A stretch of 64,000 nucleotides of DNA from Phallusia mammillata (lineage: Eukaryota > Chordata > Ascidiacea > Phlebobranchia > Ascidiidae). Under the pieces are notes generated by a model, which worked only from the letters and a program-made list of their open reading frames with translations, ran no database searches and was not told where the DNA came from. Below are positions 56,710 through 64,000 of the stretch, one piece after another; position 1 is the first letter of the stretch; each line of letters opens with the position of its first letter. The stretch spans positions 1,331 to 65,330 of the forward strand of contig QLIY01000094.1 of NCBI GenBank assembly GCA_003260075.1, given 5' to 3'. Position numbers and translations under genes: made by a program.

Positions 56710-57608
56710 CAGGGGTTGGCAACATACGGCCCGCGGACAGTTTCCGGTCTTACATGATAATGTGGCCCGCGGCCACAGTCTGCCGCAATCCCCCATTACT
56801 TGCTTACTACGTCAAATTACAGTTGTAACGCACAGTAACGCTCCCCAATAGCAAAAAAAATTCCCGCCGTTGTTACCATTGCACCATACGTCCATTGTTA
56901 CGACATAACTACCAACCTTGTGTGTGTCCTACGGTTTTCTTTGTTTCCACACGTATAGCCTAGTTCAGGCAGGGGGAGGGAACCTGCGGCCTAAAGTCCA
57001 CATGCGGCCTTTCAGGGCACTAAGTGCGGCCTTCGATGGCAAAATACATTTTTAAGATGTTGATATTACCGACTGCACCAGGCGCTGAAAAAAATAGACA
57101 GAAACGTATTTTTGACTTTATTGCAGATTATTTTTTGATTAGTTCCAGGGCAGCGGTTTTCAAACAAGACCCATGTGGTCCCATAGTGGTACATAAAGCG
57201 ATTTCCATAGTTAGGACTACCAAAAACTCCAGGTTCAGCAATTTCTAGGTTAAATAAATCCTGAATGTTGTAGTGAAGATGAAAATGTAGTGAGGAATTT
57301 TAATTAGCTGGGACCGTAAGTCCTACAAACTACGAGGAAATAGCAAAACGACCATTCTGTAAGTCAAAAAGTTTGAACATCACTGCCCTTGGCCTGGGAA
57401 ATAGTCTATGCGGCCTACACGAGTGTCGATAAATCGTTAGGTAGCTTTTATAAACGAAAAGGTTCCCCACCCCTGGTTTAGGTGGTCAAAAATCCGTTTT
57501 AAATCACTGGATAAATACGCGATTAATGTATCGATTCAAGAATCCGGCCCGCCAAGTAATTCATTTTCCCATATCAGGCCCGCCGACTGGAGAAGTTGCC
57601 CGCCCCTG
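56710..57608. mobile_element. hAT-type MITE, about 0.9 kb, with a nested MITE
   Basis: Ends CAGGGGTTGGCAACATACGG and GGAGAAGTTGCCCGCCCCTG are inverted with mismatches, flanked by an exact 8-bp duplication CGATACAA. GGCCCGCGG and CCGGCCCGCC words lie inside the ends. An older copy without the nested insertion lies at 5345-5680. Confidence 0.85.
56970..57475. mobile_element. Nested hAT-type MITE
   Basis: Ends CAGGGGGAGGGAACCTGCGG and AAGGTTCCCCACCCCTG are inverted with mismatches. The flanks AGTTCAGG and GTTTAGGT resemble each other only when shifted by a base, so the target duplication is degraded. GCGGCC words lie inside both ends. Confidence 0.7.
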
Positions 57609-57929
57609 CGATACAACATACAAACGTATATCAGTGCCTTCTTACTCTTAAATTCCACCATGATTTCATTGGGATGTGACAAATTATTAGCGGTGTTTCA
57701 AGCAGGTTTAGTCTGAGGTCGGTCAATTTTGCCAGCCAAGGCCTTTGAAATGCAGGCAACTTTTGCGATTCTGGCAAGAAATTGGCCAACATGGCAATCC
57801 TAAGATACTTGTCAGTAATAATACAACGGAACGATGCTCAATCCAGAAGTGGTACGTGTGTTTTGACGTCACGGTTAGGCATTTGTTTACTTGAGAGTGT
57901 CAGACTATATTGGCAGAAGCCAGCAAGTC

Positions 57930-58460
57930 AAACCGGAACTGAACCCGAATCCGGGAACCGGTTTGAGCGGTTGATTTCATTAAACCCGAACCGAACCCGA
58001 ACCGCTAATTACGATTTTGTAAAAACCCGAACCGGAGTTAAACCCCATAGTTTGTTTGGCGTACCGAGCCGAACCGGAACCGAACCCGAACCGAAACCGA
58101 ACAAGTAAAAAATGCAATCAATTTTATATTTCGCGATTTTTTTCAAAACAGTGCACTGAAGAATACACGAGATAACACATGTAGGGCGTGTCAAAAATAA
58201 CAGTGCACGGGCACATTTCGATTGGAGTTGATAAGGCCAGGTAGATGATGGGTAGAATTAAATTAAAACGAATAAAAAATTGAACCGGTTTAAAAACCGG
58301 AATCCGGTTGGAACCGGATAATTTTCCCGAACCGGAACAAAACCTAAACCCGAAAATATACATTTTTGAAAAACGGAACCAAACCCGAACCCTCAAAAAC
58401 AAAACCAAGTGAACCCGAACCGAACCTGAACCCATATAACAAGCGGTTCGACTGAAGCAA
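57930..58460. repeat. GAACCCGAACCGG-rich degenerate repeat block
   Basis: Words such as GAACCGGAACCGAACCCG recur on both sides of a more ordinary centre (58.1-58.26 kb), giving an inverted-looking layout similar to the left edge of the window. Probably another non-autonomous element, but I could not fix termini or a target duplication. Confidence 0.45.
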
Positions 58461-58777
58461 AACATTTGTTAAATCACAGCAAGCTTTTTCTAATTTTAAT
58501 CCCTTTTATTGCTCTCTATAGACATTGAAGATGCTTTTTAGCGAATTTATAATGTGTTCTTAATAACATTGTCAACGGATTTTAACCTGGAAATAAACAT
58601 TTCCCAACTTGTGATATAAATATAATAATGAAAGGTGGAAATTGTTGCAACAATGGCAATAGAACAGGGAATGATTCCCAGAATCATTTTTTTCAGACGT
58701 TGTATGTGAAAAGCACACGCTGTTGCAAAATTTATCAGAGGCCTGTATGGAGGCTTTAATGAGTGACCTTATAACAC

Positions 58778-59056
58778 GGTAGAGCTACTAACACCATAAC
58801 GAGAATCCGAACTTCGCTTTCACGAGGGGGCGTAAAGAGCTGAATTTTTATTTAGCGGCTATAAATGGGTTGGGTTGGGAAATAATTAACTTACATAAAA
58901 TTTTTACATTAGTAACTAACTTTTTGGGTTAGTTTTATTGAATTTTAAGTGCTAATACCTTACCCGACCCTAATAGCCCTAACCGTGAACATTTTTGGAG
59001 ATACAACCAACCACATTTGGGTGTGTGATTCTCGTTATGGTGTTAGTAGCTCTACC
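58778..59056. mobile_element. TIR element, 279 bp, with 9-bp duplication (Mutator-like MITE)
   Basis: The left end GGTAGAGCTACTAACACCAT and right end ATGGTGTTAGTAGCTCTACC are exact inverse complements, extending to about 32 bases. The 9-bp word TTATAACAC directly flanks both ends. A 9-bp duplication with long TIRs suits Mutator-like elements rather than hAT. The interior phrase TAATAGCCCTAACCGTGA has a relative in the last intron of the AKAP-like gene near 23.26 kb. Confidence 0.8.
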
Positions 59057-59967
59057 TTATAACACTGCATTTGTAAGAATTATTTTGCTGGTAGATAAGT
59101 CTGAGAAATATTTAGTTATACAAGGCAATTTTTGTGAGTCCGACTAAATCAGGCAGAGTTTATAGTAACGGCATTATGGTTCTAATTTGTCTAAGTTGTA
59201 TGGTGGCCAATCAGTAATAGTAGGCCTACCATATTTTCCTCACCTAAAAGGAGGACACATTCCCGACAAAGAATATCACTTTTAACACTCACTTTTGTGC
59301 ACTGCCCAAAGAAAATAAAGCTACAAGTTATTGAACGAATTTCCTTCCGTCGATTATTATAGTCCAGTTTAACTTAGCCTACTATAAATTGTTAATTTCA
59401 ATTAACAATGACCACAACACTCGCTTTTTTGGCATGTGTTAAAGACACAATTGGTAATACTTTTAAAATACTTAGTAAATACAGAAAGTCCTTGGAGGAC
59501 AACTTGCTTTTCGGTAAAAAGGAGAGGACGTATGGCAGACCTAAGTAAAAGGTCTTTAGCTATGCCGACATAATTCAAGTGACCTTTGTAATTAACTTGT
59601 CCTCAGCTACAAGAGGGCATGTGAAAATAAATGGTAATTTTTGTGCTATGCCAGTAAAACAATTGTCTCATTCGAAAATTGGTCTTTTTGACACGTTACA
59701 CCTTTTATTGTGTATGTGCCGTTTTTTTTATCAACATGCATTTTGCATTGTTTGTAAACAGCACTTGTTTGCTACGATCTTGTAAACTGGTAAACATCAC
59801 GAGATGTGAAATGACGTCGGCTAATTTGAAAAAAACTGACGCATCACAAATAACTGTTGACTGCATTTTTATCTAGCGAGATAAAAACGCCAGTTAGCCC
59901 CGTTAAATACAGTTGAAACGTTAAGAAAGACTATAGTAAGGTACTTTCAACGAATTCGACATTTAAA

Positions 59968-61791
59968 ATGAGATTGGCAGTGATTTTGATTTTGGTATGC
60001 TGCATTGCTAGAGTACTCACAGCTGAGTTTGGAGGTAAGTTCAAATTCATTGCATGTTTTTTTTCTTAACTCATCTCACAAGTGTTTGTTAGTGACTAAA
60101 CATTTGCTACTTGCATCTTTCGAAGGTCTTAAGCTATATTACATTTTGTTCAATTTTTAGTTTTTGTTGACAAAGAGACATCGCAGTTTTTAACAAGAAA
60201 TAGGCGATCTAACGATGTTGAAATGACTGATCAGCAAAAATCAAGCTTTGAATGGATATGTGTTGAAGAACATTGCACTTCTGAAGAAACAAGAAGAATA
60301 TTTGATGATTACACACATGCGGTAAGACAAAAGCGAACTCTTTCTATCTTGCACTAAAGATGCAACTCTTTACTAACTTGTAGCAACCAAAATATATGAT
60401 CCTTTATGGTAAATGTAGTGTTTTATAATGTGCCGGTTACCATCTTGTGTCGTCTGTTGCATGAACCGTTGTGTGCATTGTTATTCTACCTAGCGTGTGC
60501 TGATGGTGTGCTGCGTATTGGACAGCAACATAATAAATCTGGTATAATCCCGCAAACCGTGAGTGAGACGCTACAGTAAAAATTACAATTTATGCTTTCC
60601 TTTTCTTAGTGCATTTTCATTCAATTTACAAGTTTCATTTTTATTTTAGCTACGTGTATATGACACTCTATGGGGTAAGTCAGAATCGAAATATATGCTG
60701 TTTTTAATCCTAATAAGTTTATTTCTTTAGATAAATGTACAAGCGATGCTGACGAAGCTAATTGTAACCAACCGGGCACACAAAACTGCAGGAAGTATCG
60801 CAACGACTTCAAATGTGAATGCAAAGAAGGTTACGAGAGAACAAGATGTGATGAAAAAGGTTATTTTTCATCTTTTAATTAAAACAGCGAAATAAGGATT
60901 ATGCTTGTTCTTTTCGAAACACCAAAAACCGTTGAAAATTTGCGGTGTTACTTTTGTTTTGTAATGAAATATGTACAGAATTCAACGATTGTCTGGCCGA
61001 TTCTGCAGGTTCACGGACTACGGAGAGCCCAGATGTGAGTGTCGGGATTACGGCATGACTGGCGATAACTGTGATATTGGTGAGACGAAAAAACGATTCA
61101 GTAATTGTGTCTTTGTGGTTGAGGGCCGTAAAACATGCAGTCACCAACTAAATGAAGAATTTACTTTTTGTTGTCCTAAACGCAGCCGAACAGTCAGTAT
61201 ACAAATATATTGGTGAAAAGTTAGTTACAGAACCTAATACAGGAAACGTTTTCTATTCCACAAATTCAGGAACGTTTTCTATTCCACAAATTATTTAACT
61301 TACAAATAAAACAACCTGAAGTATTTTATCATTCAAATTTTCATGCTGTTTTTAAGACGTGAATAAATGCAACCAAACCGATATTTGCCCCACTGGCAGC
61401 ACCTATGTCAACATACCAGGTTCTTTTTACTGTACATGTGAACCAGGTGTGGAGGAAGGAGGCTTTCTCCAGCTATAAGTGATGTGCTGGAAATACGAAA
61501 ACTTAAAGTCGTAAAATCATTATGGTTTACAAAAGTCAGTTAGAAGCAAACGAGTTTGTAAGAACAAAATAAAAATATTGCACATGAATTAATACATAGA
61601 TCTACCTGTGCAAGAACGGTTTCCGCAATAAAAACATTACAGTTTTTTTACCTAATTTATTTTGTTTATTTCAGATAACAATTTGTGTGAACATGAGAAT
61701 CTCTGTCTAAACGGTGGCACCTGTTTGCCGGCAGTTGATGGTTATTATTGTGAGTGTACGAGCGGATGGAGGGGTATAAATTGTTATTATG
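59968..61791 (+). CDS. Secreted Gla-domain and EGF-repeat protein, partly damaged
   Basis: Exons 59968-60034 (signal peptide MRLAVILILVCCIARVLTA), 60161-60321, 60650-60674, 60731-60859, 60979-61079, 61357-61446 and 61675-61791. Exon 2 gives FLTRNRRSND, like a propeptide cleavage site, then FEWICVEEHCTSEETRRIFDD, which has the C-x4-C loop and acidic run of vitamin-K-dependent Gla domains. Exon 3 is 25 nt with aromatic residues (VYDTLW). Exons 4 and 7 encode six-cysteine EGF repeats (NCRKYRNDFKCECKEGYE; NGGTCLPAVDGYYCECTSGW). Exon 5 is 101 nt, not a multiple of three, and its EGF reads in two frames, so a base is missing or the gene is damaged. Exon 6 (DVNKCNQTDIC) is a calcium-binding EGF lacking one or two cysteines. 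A tiny terminal exon at about 62080 (ESS then stop) is possible. Related to Gla proteins known from Ciona; function unknown. Confidence 0.7.
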
Positions 61792-63682
61792 GTATGCAAA
61801 GGCAACAACATGATCTAATCATTTAAATTTAACCCTGGTTACAAAACAGAAGATGTTTATTAGTGGAGTAAAGGCTCATGATAAGACCCTTAATCCTAAA
61901 ATTAAAACATTTTTAAATGTATTTTACGCAAGCTGTCCAAAATGTTTGTTTCATTAATTCAAATTGAACAAAAAAATAAGTTAGAGTAAAGTCCAGGGAT
62001 TTGAAAATTGAAAACAACTGATCTATACAAAATTTAACCAAACACACAAGTGCTTACGGTGTTTACCTAAACTTTTAGAAAGCTCTTGAAGGACCGGTGA
62101 CCCATCATGATTCCACGTGACAACCACTTTAATCACTCGGCTTTACAAGATTGTCACCCAATAAGTTTACCATTGATTCACGTATGTCGTATGCATCGCG
62201 TCATGCAAAATACAATAAATAATCGTGCACATGAATGAAAAAGAATTAGCAGACCAGAACAGCGGTTCGACCAGCGCAAAACTTCGTTTGAACCAAAATC
62301 ATTCTTTTGAATCTAATCAAAAAACTTCTATGGACATCACCCCTCTTCCAAATAAGATTTACGGAGAAAGAAAGAGAAAATCAACAAAGGATACAGTTTT
62401 GACAAGTTCACTCCATAAACGGATTCCAGCGGCCAATTTTTTAGAAGCCCCAAAAAAGCAGAAAAAAAATAAAAAAAGACGAAACCTATTCCACATAAAA
62501 AATCTATCTCAAAAGCAGATGAAACAATAATGTGCTTGTTGTTACATGGTGAAAGTACCATGATTTGATGATTGGATCCAATGTGAAGAGTGGGCAAATT
62601 AGGAGTGTGCATATATAGAAGACCAACAATACTATTGTTGTGACAACTGCGTGGCACATTAAAAAAAGTAATTTGACTCTTCCAAATTAAAACTAAAAAT
62701 GGGCATTGTAAGAAATAGCATATTTTTTACACAATATTCACTGTTCTAAAATTTGTTTATGAGGGTTTGGTGACAAAAGTCTATAGGCTTAATGTGATTT
62801 CAAGTTTGCTACTTAGTGTACTAGCAGTATGATACTGTTTTGCAGCGTTCTTTGAATTTTAAAACTGAAGTTAAAGTTGTTTAATTTCAGTTATCAGGTA
62901 AAAAATGAAAAATTGAAACCACGAAAAATCTGTAGGTTTCATCCAACATTCTTATTGACAACAAGATACCGATATTCAGGCTATGTTGCAAACTGGTCCT
63001 GTCAATTCCTTAAGCAGTCATAAAACATGGTTTTCAAACATCTCCGTAAAGACTTGAAAGACAATACAACTTTAAGATTTCTGGTAGCAAGTGATATATT
63101 GAACATCCTTTAATTGTGATTGTCCGGAAACAAAGCAATATATCAGTCAACAAAAGTACTAAGATAATATGTTGTTACATAATGAAAAGATGTAGTTTCT
63201 CAAATCTAACCACCACAAACAAGTTTACTTCTAAGCAATTCAGCCATAAACAAGGGGGTGTAACGGTTGCGTTTGTAACCAAATCTATTTCTTCACACAA
63301 TTTCCTTAGTTTTTCAATGAATGATCCATGTTATGCACAGGAAGGTCAATTGCTCATTAAGTTCCGTATAGACAGGACTCTGCAACAAATTAAACATCAG
63401 TAATATGTAATCACTCAGCACAAGGTGTGAAAGCATTTGTATTGTGGAAAGTTAATTGTATTACCACTTTCAAACATTTTACCAACTAAGCGTAATAATT
63501 TGGACAAAAAAAGTTCAGATCACTGTTACAATCCAATTTGTCGGGAATTGTCGATTTGTATTGATTCCCGCCTTCGTTCACGACAACTGGAGTTGCAATC
63601 TATTGCGTTGTGTGACGTAATAATCGACTGCCAGTTTGGAGCAATAACCCAACGTGGTTTCGTTTTTTTGTTGCTGTCTTCC
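61792..63682. other. Region after the Gla-EGF exons; one basic small ORF
   Basis: Apart from the frame at 62231-62530 (listed separately) I see no recognisable gene. It probably contains the 3' end of the Gla-EGF gene and the promoter of a gene starting near 63.68 kb. Confidence 0.3.
62231..62530 (+). CDS. Hypothetical basic protein or terminal exon
   Basis: An open frame of about 99 codons from an ATG: polar, then very lysine- and arginine-rich (GERKRKSTKD, KKQKKNKKRRN). No family recognised. It could be a small nuclear or nucleolar protein, a final exon of an unseen gene, or chance in A-rich sequence. It shares no cysteines or EGF features with the gene before it. Confidence 0.25.
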   Translation: MNEKELADQNSGSTSAKLRLNQNHSFESNQKTSMDITPLPNKIYGERKRKSTKDTVLTSSLHKRIPAANFLEAPKKQKKNKKRRNLFHIKNLSQKQMKQ

Positions 63683-63746
63683 ATGGAGCACGGTGCTGCG
63701 ACGGTTATATTAGAAACGCCGTTTATTGTCGTGTTGACGATTTTTG
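63683..63746 (+). CDS. Candidate first coding exon of a gene running off the window
   Basis: ATG at 63683 gives MEHGAATVILETPFIVVLTIF and is followed at once by a good donor GTGAGT. The sequence around it is less AT-rich than its surroundings. The peptide would be a hydrophobic N-terminus. The following exon would lie beyond the window end, so the call rests on codon content and the splice site only. Confidence 0.3.
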
Positions 63747-64000
63747 GTGAGTCACTTTGTATATATGTGTTTAGTGACGTCAAAGTGTGAATTACCATAC
63801 TAAATGCGAACTTAACTGCGAACTAAATGTCATTTCGGTTTGTAATAGTTGTACTACACGTGTAGTTGGGTTTAGTTGCATTTGTTTACGCAGCGTTCTT
63901 GCACGATATTCTCGTGAAACGTGATTTTTTTACTCTGTCGCTCTACATAGCTTGGTAAGCATTGTGTAAGACGCCATAATTAGTGATGCACGGAAGGTTC
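63747..64000. other. Window end; start of a possible MITE at 63981
   Basis: TAGTGATGCACGGAAGGTTC at 63981-64000 resembles the left terminus of the TAGTGATG family (compare 46114). The remainder has no feature I can name. Confidence 0.3.

Larger units (their letters stand above)
56238..59967. other. Repeat-rich intergenic region
   Basis: Contains a nested pair of MITEs (56710-57608), a CCGAACC-rich block (57.93-58.46 kb) and a TIR element with 9-bp duplication (58778-59056). The rest, including 59.1-59.96 kb just before the Gla-EGF gene, shows only short open frames without recognisable families. Confidence 0.4.

Noticed and set aside
1-64000. CRISPR array, prophage or bacterial operon
   Set aside because: Spliced eukaryotic genes throughout; the only regular repeats are the minisatellite, transposons and allelic duplications.

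Overview
The window looks like nuclear DNA of an invertebrate chordate, most likely an ascidian tunicate of the Ciona type. The reasons are compact genes with short GT-AG introns, chordate-type families (a three-Ig IgLON-like adhesion protein; a Gla-EGF gene with the exon plan of vertebrate clotting factors), very high allelic divergence, and many small non-autonomous transposons with 8-bp target duplications. No bacterial features, CRISPR arrays or rRNA genes were seen, and I found no tRNA I could support. The species is an inference.

Layout. Bases 1-14.5 kb hold a young tandem family of about 251-residue P-loop proteins of the Sulfotransfer_4 type: one exon relic, three copies with apparent frame lesions (1318-3028 plus strand, 3860-6219 minus strand, 12798-14506 plus strand) and one intact copy (7475-12024). 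Bases 14.5-17.5 kb are mostly repeats. Then come a predicted tail-anchored A-kinase-anchoring-like protein (17515-23848), ARFRP1 (26077-27583), and, convergent to it, a homologue of the shieldin subunit SHLD2 (27643-29439, minus). A 1.5-kb transposon with an N gap follows. Next are a GPI-anchored IgLON-like gene (32505-36166, minus), head-to-head with DPH6 carrying RidA domains (36593-40636), then ELP6 (41418-42300), the 14-exon condensin gene NCAPH (42702-55241, minus) and TPRKB (55725-56237, minus). After a repeat-rich stretch come a Gla-EGF secreted protein (59968 to about 61.8 kb) and possibly the first exon of another gene at 63683.

Functions. Three neighbours modify translation components: DPH6 (diphthamide on eEF2), ELP6 (wobble uridine via Elongator) and TPRKB (t6A via KEOPS). 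NCAPH and the SHLD2-like gene act on chromosomes. These are housekeeping neighbours, not an operon.

Assembly quality. Many runs of about 10 G (or C) sit exactly between two near-identical copies of 15 bp to over 1 kb that differ by a few SNPs or indels. I read these as two haplotypes concatenated through poly-G read tails, not as biology. They break ELP6, duplicate exons of DPH6, NCAPH and the IgLON-like gene, and duplicate a 3' end in the sulfotransferase-like cluster.
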